DNA of 64,000 bases. Source: Sediminibacterium sp. GTDB lineage: Bacteria; Bacteroidota; Bacteroidia; Chitinophagales; Chitinophagaceae. Under the pieces are notes generated by a model. The model saw only the letters and a list, made by a program, of their open reading frames with translations. It was not told the DNA's origin and did not search any database. The number at the start of each line of letters is the position of its first letter. Position 1 is the first letter of the stretch. A program made the translations under genes and the position numbers. This document shows positions 54,899 to 63,334 of this stretch, one piece after another. The stretch is taken from NCBI RefSeq assembly GCF_019264485.1, contig NZ_JAHVAA010000011.1:434001-498000 (forward strand). Direction: 5' to 3'.

Positions 54899-55903
54899 TT
54901 ATAAGTTATTGATGTAATTGAGTATATCTGCCAGACTTTTCTTTTGCGGTTCTATTTTATACACATTACTTGTTCCCACATCATTCACTAAGCGGGTGCC
55001 CAGGTAAAGATCGGAACCCAGTCTGGAGAAACTCAGTATCCTGATTTTTGCCCCTTTGGGTATGCGTATGGTTGTAAAACTCCTTGACCGGAAATCTGCC
55101 GTAAGGTTCACTACTATTTTCTGGTTCTCGAATACAGCATATACCACTGTATTTTTATTGGTGAAATTCTGTGGCAGGTAAGCAAAAATATTGGTATGGG
55201 GTAAAGTACTGTCAATAAAACGGTTGGCAGCTGTCCACCTCAATTGTGTTGTCGTGAGTTCATAACCTTTCAATGGATTGCCAAGAGAATCCTGTCCCTG
55301 CCATGTTTTAATATGGCTGGTGTCTGTATGTCTTGTCCAGGTATGTAAAGTATCGATACCACTTGAAATAAAAGGAATTGTTTCCCTTGCATGAAATACC
55401 TGCATATTGGTTTTAGGATCTTCCGTATCTGAAAAGCGAACAGTGATAGATGCATTCGGAGCGAGCTTTAATTCCTGACCATTTTTAACTACACGGATAA
55501 AAAAACCGCCGCCACTTTCTACCAGGTAACCCGATGAGGTAGTGGGTTTAAAGAATTTGATAAAATCACCTTTCTTTTTCAACCTGAAAAATTCAATCCT
55601 TACTTTTCCGGTAGCAACTGTGCCTGAGTTTTCTATAAAAGAAGCTGCTGGTACCTGTATACTTATATAATCTTTGAATGTAATTGTATCGCCCAGTGTA
55701 CAATCAAAAGTATCGATGATCAGGTCTGGTAAAAACTGACCGGCCAGTTGATGAATAGGTGCATTACCAGGTGTGGTAGCTACCCAAACCGTATCGTTTC
55801 TGAGATCACCAGGATAGGTGGTAAAATTATCTGACAATTCTTTTTTACAGGCTGTAAAAAAGAAGAGCATTGCAACCGTTGTGATGAATAAATTCTTTTT
55901 CAT
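54899..55903 (-). CDS. Lipoprotein of unknown function
   Basis: 334 residues with a clear lipoprotein signal (LFFFTACKKE, Cys19). The body is beta-rich, with DTITFKDYISIQVPAASFIENSG early (resembling the ZU5/carboxypeptidase-like opening strands of Bacteroidota lipoproteins) and a C-terminal part RIPKGAKIRILSFSRLGSDLYLG. No catalytic motif. It is 56 bases after the membrane-anchored barrel gene on the same strand, so it may belong to the sigma-factor group. Confidence 0.75.
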   Translation of the reverse strand: MKKNLFITTVAMLFFFTACKKELSDNFTTYPGDLRNDTVWVATTPGNAPIHQLAGQFLPDLIIDTFDCTLGDTITFKDYISIQVPAASFIENSGTVATGKVRIEFFRLKKKGDFIKFFKPTTSSGYLVESGGGFFIRVVKNGQELKLAPNASITVRFSDTEDPKTNMQVFHARETIPFISSGIDTLHTWTRHTDTSHIKTWQGQDSLGNPLKGYELTTTQLRWTAANRFIDSTLPHTNIFAYLPQNFTNKNTVVYAVFENQKIVVNLTADFRSRSFTTIRIPKGAKIRILSFSRLGSDLYLGTRLVNDVGTSNVYKIEPQKKSLADILNYINNL

Positions 55904-55959
55904 AATCTTTTCTTATCGCTACATCAATAAGATACCAATGTGTGTTTAATCGTTGCCTG

Positions 55960-57552
55960 TTATTGTCTGTTTAAATTATACCGCAAGCCAATGGATAGCC
56001 CACCCAGACTGAATTTCTGCTGGTAAGAAGCCTGTCCACTGGTGATACCTGAAAGATTATACCTGAAATAGGGTTCAAAGAATAACTGTGTATTCTCACC
56101 CATTTTTTTCAGTACACTGATACCTCCATATATGCCAAGACCAATATTGTTTTTATATACCTGATTTGTGCCTTTGCTGATGGGTACTGCAGACATACTG
56201 CTGTCGAGTATTACACCCTGGTACCAGGATGAAATATTAAAAATTACTCCGGCATTGATACCAAACTTGAGGTTATCGTTTCCAAACTGGTAACCAACCG
56301 TAACCGGGATATCAAAACTGCGGAAACGGTTTTTGATTGAATTGGTTTTATAACCTACCTGTTGTACCGTACTGGTATCGGTTACCCGCAATGTATCGCC
56401 GGGTCCACGAATAATGGTTCTCACAGAAATAACAGTAATGGTTTTTACTTCATCTTCTGTACGATAAGTGAATTTTTCATTGATCTGGGTATACTGTAAA
56501 CCAGTTCGCACGAGGAAATTATCTGTAATGGGTTTCACAATGCGAACACCTGCCGAATAACCCAAACGCATGCTTTCACTACTGTCTTTTTTGGCGAGAT
56601 ACTGTTGTGTGGCCGATTTGTTTTCAATGCTTTTGAAAGCAATATCAGGTGAAACATATACTTCCGCAAACCAGTCGGTATTACGGGTTTTATAGGGTGG
56701 ACAAACAATAATGTTTTTGAATTTCTTTGAATAGGCACTGTTGATTTGTTGTCTCTGCATCAATCCACTCAACCCGAAATTGGCTTTACTTAAGGAGATG
56801 ATATTACCTGGTTCAAAATTGCCACTGAAAGTAACAGGGTAAAGCATCTCTTCTTCACTGTCTTCCGTTGATGAAATAGCTGCTTCATTTTTGGCAGTGA
56901 GGTCAGCGCTTACAAAGGGAACAGGGCGGGTATTTTTTGTTGTTTTATTCAATGCCTGTAATGATTCGATACTACCTGGTGTAATAGATTTTCTCTTGTT
57001 ATTGCTGATGTTGATATTATCGATTTCTTTAGCAGAGTTCCGCTTCTCAACACTGCCGGTGTTGGCTGCATTACGCGAAGGCGTGGATGTTGTTATTGAG
57101 TTTCTGTCTGCCTCAGGTTCCTGTGCTGTTGGTGAAAGCTGCTGCTTATCTGCTGTAGGTTTATTTGAAATTGTATTATGATCAAGGGTTGTTGAGGCTT
57201 TTGTTACAGTATTATTTTCAGGCAGGTTGTTTTGTTGGTTATGAATGGATGCATTTGTTTCGGTAGTGGTTGAGGTTATTGCGGCGGAGCCTGTCTGTGC
57301 TGCAGAATCCTGGCTTTTGGTGAGGCTGCCTGAAGCATCATCACTGAATATAAAATAACCCGTTACTGAGCCGGCCAGTATCAGCAGGGCAAGCAGTGGC
57401 AGGCCCCAACGGAATTTTCTGGGGATGATAATGCCTTTGCGGTCATCATCATCATTGGCAGGGTTCACTTTATCCCACAACCCTGCCGGCACAGGCGAAG
57501 AGTGGTCGTGGAGTTTGGCCCTGACGAAATTGTCAAATTGGTTATCGGTCAT
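55960..57552 (-). CDS. Membrane-anchored protein with C-terminal outer-membrane beta-barrel domain, sigma-factor partner
   Basis: 530 residues from the ATG at 57552, one base after the stop of the ECF sigma gene. Residues 1-45 are soluble and acidic/charged (DNQFDNFVRAKLHDHSSPVPAGLWDKV), a position like the cytoplasmic part of an anti-sigma factor. A single membrane helix lies at about 51-70 (LPLLALLILAGSVTGYFIF). A long Ser/Thr/Asn-rich low-complexity spacer follows (about 75-270), then a porin-like beta domain (about 290-530) ending LGGLSIGLRYNLNRQ. One chain with an inner-membrane anchor and an outer-membrane-type barrel is unusual but recurs in Chitinophagaceae next to ECF sigma factors. 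The regulatory role is inferred. Confidence 0.75.
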   Translation of the reverse strand: MTDNQFDNFVRAKLHDHSSPVPAGLWDKVNPANDDDDRKGIIIPRKFRWGLPLLALLILAGSVTGYFIFSDDASGSLTKSQDSAAQTGSAAITSTTTETNASIHNQQNNLPENNTVTKASTTLDHNTISNKPTADKQQLSPTAQEPEADRNSITTSTPSRNAANTGSVEKRNSAKEIDNINISNNKRKSITPGSIESLQALNKTTKNTRPVPFVSADLTAKNEAAISSTEDSEEEMLYPVTFSGNFEPGNIISLSKANFGLSGLMQRQQINSAYSKKFKNIIVCPPYKTRNTDWFAEVYVSPDIAFKSIENKSATQQYLAKKDSSESMRLGYSAGVRIVKPITDNFLVRTGLQYTQINEKFTYRTEDEVKTITVISVRTIIRGPGDTLRVTDTSTVQQVGYKTNSIKNRFRSFDIPVTVGYQFGNDNLKFGINAGVIFNISSWYQGVILDSSMSAVPISKGTNQVYKNNIGLGIYGGISVLKKMGENTQLFFEPYFRYNLSGITSGQASYQQKFSLGGLSIGLRYNLNRQ

Positions 57553-57553
57553 T

Positions 57554-58090
57554 TTATACAGCAATTTTTTGCAATTGTAAGATTTGTTGTTGCAGCATCT
57601 TCCGCGCCTTTACTAACTGGCTGCGACTGGTGCCGGGTTGTATATGTAGCATTTCTGCAATTTCTTCATGGCTATACCCTTCAATCACATTCAGGTTAAA
57701 TACCAGTCTGTATCCATCGGGTAACTGGTTAATCAGTTTCATCAGGTCGTCTTCTCCCAGATGCGTATAAGCACTGGCTTCCACCTGTGGGCCACTGTTA
57801 CTGTGTTCATCAATATCCTTGAACTTCATTTTCTTTCGCTCTAAGTGGCGAATGGCGGTATTTACTACAATACGCCTGATCCAGCCTTCGAAAGACCCTT
57901 CAAACTTAAACTGGCCGATATATTGAAAAACTTTGATAAAGGCATCCTGAATCATATCTTCTGCCTCCATAGCGTCGTTGGCATAGCGAAGACATACAGA
58001 CATCATTTTACCGGCATACTTCTCAAAAAGCATACGTTGGCAACTGTTTTCCTGCCTGATACAGCCTCTAATCAGATCGTGTTCTGTCAC
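57554..58090 (-). CDS. ECF RNA polymerase sigma factor
   Basis: 178-residue sigma-70 family protein with region 2 (MSVCLRYANDAMEAEDMIQDAFIKVFQ) and region 4 (LPDGYRLVFNLNVIEGYSHEEIAEMLHIQPGTSRSQLVKAR as HTH, positions about 120-160) and no region 1 or 3. The start is GTG at 58090: an in-frame stop 15 bases upstream leaves no ATG option before the conserved start of region 2. It is followed directly by its probable membrane partner gene. Stimulus and regulon unknown. Confidence 0.93.
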   Translation of the reverse strand: MTEHDLIRGCIRQENSCQRMLFEKYAGKMMSVCLRYANDAMEAEDMIQDAFIKVFQYIGQFKFEGSFEGWIRRIVVNTAIRHLERKKMKFKDIDEHSNSGPQVEASAYTHLGEDDLMKLINQLPDGYRLVFNLNVIEGYSHEEIAEMLHIQPGTSRSQLVKARKMLQQQILQLQKIAV

Positions 58091-58187
58091 CTGCGGGGTA
58101 GTTTAGTGGGTTGACGTCGCTTACATAGATACCACTTTATGTGCTATTGTTGCCCGGAACGGGATGAATTTTGCCCGAAAAATAAGG

Positions 58188-58213
58188 AAAACCCGGCCAG
58201 TCAGCCAGGTTTT
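58188..58213 (-). terminator. Probable terminator of the GH39 gene
   Basis: On the minus strand AAAACC-type and GGTTTT-type arms, extended by GGC/GCC with one mismatch, enclose a four-base loop and are followed by a T-rich stretch. It lies between the GH39 stop and the sigma factor promoter. Confidence 0.6.
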
Positions 58214-58261
58214 AACTGAGAAAGAAGCCTTAAAATTTAAAAATCCGACAATGACCCTTCC

Positions 58262-59950
58262 TTATCTCCAGGTGAGTTGTAACAGCGATACACCCTGGCG
58301 GGGCAGTTGCAGCTGAATTACCGCCTGACCATTTTTTATCCTGACTGTTTTCGGGCTTTCGAGCATGGCCAGCTGACCTGCTTTTTCCAGTTCTTTAATT
58401 TGTGCTTGACTTGGTTGTTGTGGTGATCCCATTTTCTTCCAGACCTCATAAGAATTGCTGTGTTGGTCATCAATCCGGTAATGGGTGAGCAGGGCTTTTT
58501 TAGCCGGTATATTTTTGATGCTTACAGATACCGGTGAAGCAGGTGCGGGCAGGTCTTCATCATGGTAGTTCCATACCATTACACTGGCAGTTTTGTTTTC
58601 ATAACTGGCCAATGCATTTATATCTGCTTCTCTTCTCACACTTGAATCACGTACACGCAAAAAATCATAAGCCATATTACCACTTACTTCCACTCTTTGT
58701 CCGCCCATCTTTCCATACATCCTGAATACATTCAATACCGGTTTATCAACCCCATTGGTGGCCAGGTCGCGAAAACCATGGAACCAGGGCTGATCCTCAA
58801 ATTCAAAAGCCCATGAAACGGCACCAATAAAATTTATTTTATAATAATCTGCCAGTTCATATTTACGTGCAAACGCAGCTGCTGTATAACTGGAGAACAT
58901 GGTTCCGTTTCTATAGGCATTTTCTGGATTGGTATGCATACCACAGGCCGCACATCCTTCGGGGTCAGACTCACCAATGATGATTGGCAAGTGTTTTAAT
59001 TCGGGAAAAGAAGACACCAGCTCAAAACCATTGTTTACTGCTCTTAATTGGGTACCGAGGTTCATTCTCACATGGCCTCTTACTACACTGGGTGCTCCTT
59101 TTGCATGAAACGTAATAAAATCGAGCGGCGCACCAATTTTACCGGTGGCATAATTGGTATCTCTTAAAGTATGCTGCAGAAAGCCCTCAAGTAACCGGTA
59201 ACCCGATAAACGACCTAAGGGGCCTGTACCATCTACACCACCCACTTTGGCAGAAGGCAATGCTCTTTTAATGGCATCGGCTGTATAATCGTATAATTTG
59301 AAAAACTCCTGTCTGGTGCCTCTCCAGTAAGCAAGGTCGGGTTCGTTCCAGAGTTCCCAATACCATGTGTCTACTTCTTCTTTGCCATAACGTTCAACGG
59401 AATGTTTTACCCATTCATATACCAATGCGGCCCATTTCTTATAATCTTTGGGAGGATAGGCCCAACCGGTATAAATATTTCCATAAGGATCACCGGGTTT
59501 CCAGTTATGGCGGTAAGGTTCTGGTTTGGTAGAAAGTGCCTGTGGCATAAAACCTACTTCTGCCATGGGTTTGATGCCTCTGGCGAGGTAGGTATCAAAA
59601 ATACTGTCTACAATTTTCCAGTTATAAATAGGATTGCCGTTGGCATCTTCTGTATACGCATTGGTAGAACCCCATTTAAAAGATGCTGACCCATCGCCTG
59701 TAGTGAGCATATTGTGTGCACGAAAATAGACTGGTACCGATGGTTTGATTTGACCAAGTTCCGTCAGTAATTTTTTTCCGTCTTTCATGTACGCATAGTT
59801 GGGTTCATCGCAACCAAACCAGGCCCATACAGGTTCCATTTTTCCTTTTACTTTGTTAATATCTACTTGGATGGAAACAGGCTGCTGTGCCTGTATGTTT
59901 TCAAAACAAAGCAGGATCAAGAATAAGAGTGGAACGATTTTCTTTTGCAT
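58262..59950 (-). CDS. GH39-family beta-xylosidase-like glycosidase, exported
   Basis: 562 residues from the ATG at 59950, which opens a signal peptide (ENIQAQ). GH39 layout: N-terminal strand, TIM barrel with acid/base Glu203 in WELWNEPDL and nucleophile Glu327 in IIIGESDPEG, and a C-terminal beta-sandwich (about 440-562). GH39 includes beta-xylosidases and alpha-iduronidases; in this genome neighbourhood xylosidase or another plant/exopolysaccharide glycosidase is most likely. It stands alone, about 20 kb from the xylan locus, so it is not part of that operon. Confidence 0.85.
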   Translation of the reverse strand: MQKKIVPLLFLILLCFENIQAQQPVSIQVDINKVKGKMEPVWAWFGCDEPNYAYMKDGKKLLTELGQIKPSVPVYFRAHNMLTTGDGSASFKWGSTNAYTEDANGNPIYNWKIVDSIFDTYLARGIKPMAEVGFMPQALSTKPEPYRHNWKPGDPYGNIYTGWAYPPKDYKKWAALVYEWVKHSVERYGKEEVDTWYWELWNEPDLAYWRGTRQEFFKLYDYTADAIKRALPSAKVGGVDGTGPLGRLSGYRLLEGFLQHTLRDTNYATGKIGAPLDFITFHAKGAPSVVRGHVRMNLGTQLRAVNNGFELVSSFPELKHLPIIIGESDPEGCAACGMHTNPENAYRNGTMFSSYTAAAFARKYELADYYKINFIGAVSWAFEFEDQPWFHGFRDLATNGVDKPVLNVFRMYGKMGGQRVEVSGNMAYDFLRVRDSSVRREADINALASYENKTASVMVWNYHDEDLPAPASPVSVSIKNIPAKKALLTHYRIDDQHSNSYEVWKKMGSPQQPSQAQIKELEKAGQLAMLESPKTVRIKNGQAVIQLQLPRQGVSLLQLTWR

Positions 59951-60083
59951 AGAATGGTATGGTGATATTAAAATCGTCAAAATGACACTTATAAATATAT
60001 TTAATCGGTCAGTAATCAATAATACCCGGCAAGGAGTGGGTATTATTGATTACTGTACGATCCGATAAATAGGTGGAGGGTAC

Positions 60084-61199
60084 TCAGACTTTAAGCGTCA
60101 GAAACTGGTCGTGTATATAATCCACCACATCTACCAGGTTCTGGTTTTTATTGAATACAGACAGTTGTCTGTCGGCCCCGGTTCCATGTTCAAATATCCT
60201 GGATACATAATTCAGGGCCTGTCGGCTTCCCAGATCATCTGCTACATCATCTACAAAATCAAGTAATTCCATGATGAGTGTTTTGGTATCGGCTTCGCTT
60301 TCTTTTCCAAAATCAATCAGTGTTCCATCAATACCATACCTGCTGGCGCGCCATTTATTTTCATTAATCAGTGAGCGCTGATACATCATGAAATTAAGGT
60401 TCTGTGTCCTGAGTTTATAAATCTTGGCACAAATGGCCTGGAACAGGGCAGCGATGGTAATGGTTTCATTGATGGTCATGGGTACATCACAAATCCGGAA
60501 CTCAACCGTGTTGAAGAAAGGGTGTACGCGTATATCCCACCAGATCTTTTTTGCATTATCAATGCAATTGGTTTTGATGAGCAGGTTCACATAGCTTTCG
60601 TAGGCTTCAATGCTTTCAAAAAAATCAGGAATACCTGTTCTCGGGAATTTGTCGAATACTTTGGTGCGAAATGATTTATAACCCGTTTTTCTTCCTTCCC
60701 AGAAAGGAGAATTGGTACTGAGTGCATATACATGCGGTAAAAAATACCTTGCCGTATTGGCTATATGAATGGCCATCCTGCGGTCTTCCATACCCACGTG
60801 CACATGTAATCCAAAAATGAGGTTACTGCGTGCGGCTTCCTGTAGTTCATTTACAATCTGGTTATAACGAACATGATCGGTAATCAATTGGTTTTCCCAA
60901 TGACTGAAAGGGTGCGTTCCGGAAGCACCAACCCACAAACCCAGTTCGCCCGCTACATTGGCAATGGTACCACGTAAAGCCGCTACATCATTAAAGGCTT
61001 CTTCAATATCGCGGCAAATATCTGTACCTACTTCTACCACAGCCTGGTGCATCTCGGCTTTTACTTTGTCTTTCAGGATTTTTTGTCCTTCCAGTACTAT
61101 TTTTTGCTCATGACTTTTTAATTCCCGGGTATGGGGGTCGATCACCATGTATTCCTCTTCCACACCTAAAGTAAAATGCGAATAATTCATATGTCCCAT
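60084..61199 (-). CDS. GCS2-family carboxylate-amine ligase (YbdK-like)
   Basis: 371-residue ATP-dependent ligase of the glutamate-cysteine ligase 2 group, which joins a carboxylate to an amine through an acyl phosphate. Landmarks are FTLGVEEEYMVIDP, the catalytic/ATP region GLHVHVGMEDR, IWWDIRVHPFFNTVEFRICDVPMTINET and SRYGIDGTLIDFG. E. coli YbdK has weak glutamate-cysteine ligase activity; the true substrates of most members are unknown. The start codon overlaps the stop of the ATP-grasp gene (TGATG), so the two enzymes are made together and probably act in sequence. Confidence 0.9.
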   Translation of the reverse strand: MGHMNYSHFTLGVEEEYMVIDPHTRELKSHEQKIVLEGQKILKDKVKAEMHQAVVEVGTDICRDIEEAFNDVAALRGTIANVAGELGLWVGASGTHPFSHWENQLITDHVRYNQIVNELQEAARSNLIFGLHVHVGMEDRRMAIHIANTARYFLPHVYALSTNSPFWEGRKTGYKSFRTKVFDKFPRTGIPDFFESIEAYESYVNLLIKTNCIDNAKKIWWDIRVHPFFNTVEFRICDVPMTINETITIAALFQAICAKIYKLRTQNLNFMMYQRSLINENKWRASRYGIDGTLIDFGKESEADTKTLIMELLDFVDDVADDLGSRQALNYVSRIFEHGTGADRQLSVFNKNQNLVDVVDYIHDQFLTLKV

Positions 61200-62152
61200 C
61201 AGATGAGTTTTTGTTTGGCACTGCTGCGTTTGATGTATTCACCCCAGGTGAGGTTATCGGCTCCGTCTTTCTGCGCCTGTGCTTTTTCAATGGCGTAAGT
61301 AGCAGCGGTTTCCACTACCCAGTCGAAATTTTCCTGACCCACACTTTTAAGATCGGCATCGGGAGCAGGGTTACAGAAATCGATGGCATAAGGAACACCA
61401 TCGCGGAGTGCAAGTTCTACGGTATTAAAATCATAACCAAGGTAACGGTTGATGCGTAGCACAATATCTTCCATTTGTTTGAGTCGTTCAGCCGAAGGTT
61501 TAAAATCGGCCACATAGCGTAAATGATGAGGATTGCGGGGCTCATAAGACATGATGCGTACATATTTACCACCAATGCAATAACAACGATAATATTCTTC
61601 AAAAACAATTTCTTCCTGTAACAGCATTACCAGTTCACCTGTTTCACTGTGTTTCTCGAAGAAGTCTTCCATGCTGGTGAGTTTGTATACATTTTTCCAT
61701 CCACCACCTGCAAAAGGTTTCATATAGGCAGGGAAACCCACATAACCGAAAATGCCATCCCAGTCTAATGGGTAAGCCAGGTTGCTGAACGACTGATCAG
61801 AAGTATCTGCAGGCAGATCGCGTGATGGCAGGATCACTGTTTTGGGAACAGGAACATCTATTTTGGTGGCGAGGCAATTATTAAAAAATTTTTCATCGGC
61901 ACTCCACCAGAATGGATTGTTGATAACGGCAGTACCACAGAGGGCTGCATTTTTCAGAAAAGCCCTGTAAAAGGGTACATCCTGACTGATGCGATCTACA
62001 ATCACCGCATAACCACTAGCTTCACCCTGCATCACTTTATCGATCCGAACAGGTTCGGCAGTAATACCCGGAATATTTTTACTATTGATACGCTCCACAA
62101 AGGCCATGGGAAAACTTCTTTCCTGCCCGAACAAGATGCCAATCTTTTTCAT
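61199..62152 (-). CDS. ATP-grasp ligase (RimK-like)
   Basis: 317 residues. The N-terminal domain (KKIGILFGQERSFPMAFVERIN) is followed by the ATP-grasp fold: PAYMKPFAGGGWKNVYKL (lysine and glycine loop for ATP), LLQEEIVFEEYYRCYCIGGKYVRIM, and NTVELALRDGVPYAIDFCNPAPDADL with the Mg-binding acid/Asn pair. It makes amide or peptide-like bonds. Paired with the overlapping GCS2 gene it forms a two-ligase cassette; a cassette of this kind is the sort predicted to build small peptides or modify amino acids. The ATG at 62152 is used, and an octamer array pair fills its upstream region. Confidence 0.88.
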   Translation of the reverse strand: MKKIGILFGQERSFPMAFVERINSKNIPGITAEPVRIDKVMQGEASGYAVIVDRISQDVPFYRAFLKNAALCGTAVINNPFWWSADEKFFNNCLATKIDVPVPKTVILPSRDLPADTSDQSFSNLAYPLDWDGIFGYVGFPAYMKPFAGGGWKNVYKLTSMEDFFEKHSETGELVMLLQEEIVFEEYYRCYCIGGKYVRIMSYEPRNPHHLRYVADFKPSAERLKQMEDIVLRINRYLGYDFNTVELALRDGVPYAIDFCNPAPDADLKSVGQENFDWVVETAATYAIEKAQAQKDGADNLTWGEYIKRSSAKQKLI

Positions 62153-62207
62153 ATGTCAGTAGTTTGGTGTGATTTGTCTTCAATTTAATTAGAATTTTTT
62201 GAATTTG

Positions 62208-62333
62208 AGTCCGAAAGTCGGGAAGTCCGAAAGTCCGTGAGACAGGAAGTCCGATAGAAAGATTATTGTGAAGTGAAATGCTTCGCACTTTCCGACTTTC
62301 GGACTTTCGGTCTTCCCGTCTTCCTCAGTTTCC
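62208..62333. repeat. Inverted pair of octamer arrays in a divergent promoter region
   Basis: Array 1 (62208-62255): AGTCCGAA, AGTCGGGA, AGTCCGAA, AGTCCGTG, AGACAGGA, AGTCCGAT. Array 2 (62286-62333): CACTTTCC, GACTTTCG, GACTTTCG, GTCTTCCC, GTCTTCCT, CAGTTTCC. They are complementary and separated by 30 bases, so they occupy most of the divergent gap between the ATP-grasp and esterase genes. Confidence 0.85.
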
Positions 62334-62347
62334 CCTATTTTTGAAAC

Positions 62348-63166
62348 ATGACCGAAGTGAGAACTGAATCGAGCCTGACGGCGATTTGTTTAACCCAGCA
62401 CCTGTTTCATTCCGAATACCTTGAACGGGAAGTAACAATTGATGTTTATCTGCCGCTGCAATACCAGCCACATGAACAACTGAGTCTGCTGTTGATTAAT
62501 GACGGACAGGATCTTGCCAAAATGCCTTTCGATGAAATATTGGATGGACTGACAGCGGAAGGAAAGATTACTCCGATGATTTGTGTGGCCATTCATTGTG
62601 GCCCAGACAGAAAAATGGAATACGGTACGGCTTATGCAGCCGATTATAAAGGAAGGGGTGCAAAAGCAGGGTTGTACACCAAATTTATTTTTGATGAACT
62701 GCTCCCTTTTATCCGCAAAACCTGTCAGATTCCCTCTTTTAAAGACAAGTCATTTGCAGGGTTTTCACTGGGTGCATTGAGTGCAATGGATATTGTGTGG
62801 AACCATCCGAGTGAGTTTAACCGTGTAGGTATTTTCAGCGGTTCATTGTGGTGGAGAAGAAAAGGATATGAAGATGGATATGAAGATGAAAAAGACAGGC
62901 TGATGCATTTACAGGTTCGAAAGGGCGCTTTCTATCCATGGCTCAAAACATTTATTCAATGTGGTTTATTGGATGAAGCGGAAGACAGAAATAAAAATGG
63001 TGTAATCGACAGTATCGATGATGCACTTGATCTGATTATAGAACTGAAAGCCAAAGGCTACACAGACGAACATATTCATTACCTCGAACTCGAAGATGGC
63101 AAACATGATGTAGCTACCTGGGCGAAAGCCTTTCCGGAATTTTTGAAATGGGGATGGGAGAAATAA
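62348..63166 (+). CDS. Alpha/beta-hydrolase esterase next to the amidoligase cassette
   Basis: 272 residues without signal peptide, so cytoplasmic. Esterase D/enterochelin-esterase-like fold: VDVYLPLQY-type start (here TIDVYLPLQYQPHEQ), LLINDGQDLAKM, nucleophile Ser140 in FAGFSLGALSAMDIVW, and His near 254 in ELEDGKHDVATW. It is divergent from the ATP-grasp and GCS2 genes over a 195-base gap and may cleave or cyclise the product of those ligases. This link is inferred from position only. The stop codon is the first unit of a heptamer array. Confidence 0.82.
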   Translation: MTEVRTESSLTAICLTQHLFHSEYLEREVTIDVYLPLQYQPHEQLSLLLINDGQDLAKMPFDEILDGLTAEGKITPMICVAIHCGPDRKMEYGTAYAADYKGRGAKAGLYTKFIFDELLPFIRKTCQIPSFKDKSFAGFSLGALSAMDIVWNHPSEFNRVGIFSGSLWWRRKGYEDGYEDEKDRLMHLQVRKGAFYPWLKTFIQCGLLDEAEDRNKNGVIDSIDDALDLIIELKAKGYTDEHIHYLELEDGKHDVATWAKAFPEFLKWGWEK

Positions 63167-63275
63167 GGAATAAGAAATCAGGAATCAAGAATCAGGAATA
63201 TTTTTTGAGCGTTAACAATAAACGTAATCGCTGTCGAGTTCCCCATATTGACTATTGACTATTGACTATTGACTA
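63166..63275. repeat. Heptamer arrays after the esterase gene
   Basis: Array 1 (63166-63200): AGGAATA, AGAAATC, AGGAATC, AAGAATC, AGGAATA. Array 2 (63248-63275): four TTGACTA. They occupy the gap before the shared terminator. Confidence 0.8.
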
Positions 63276-63280
63276 TTGCC

Positions 63281-63316
63281 AAAAAAAAGCCACCCGAAAA
63301 CGGATGGCTTTTTTAT
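63281..63316. terminator. Bidirectional intrinsic terminator
   Basis: GCCACCCG, loop AAAA, CGGATGGC form an eight-position stem with one mismatch, flanked by an A-tract and a T-tract. It serves both the esterase (plus) and the TonB-dependent receptor (minus). Confidence 0.88.
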
Positions 63317-63334
63317 TATCAGGAATGTCTCTGA

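Noticed and set aside
43781-63275. CRISPR array reading of the short tandem repeats
   Set aside because: Units are 7 or 8 bp with no spacers and no cas genes are present.
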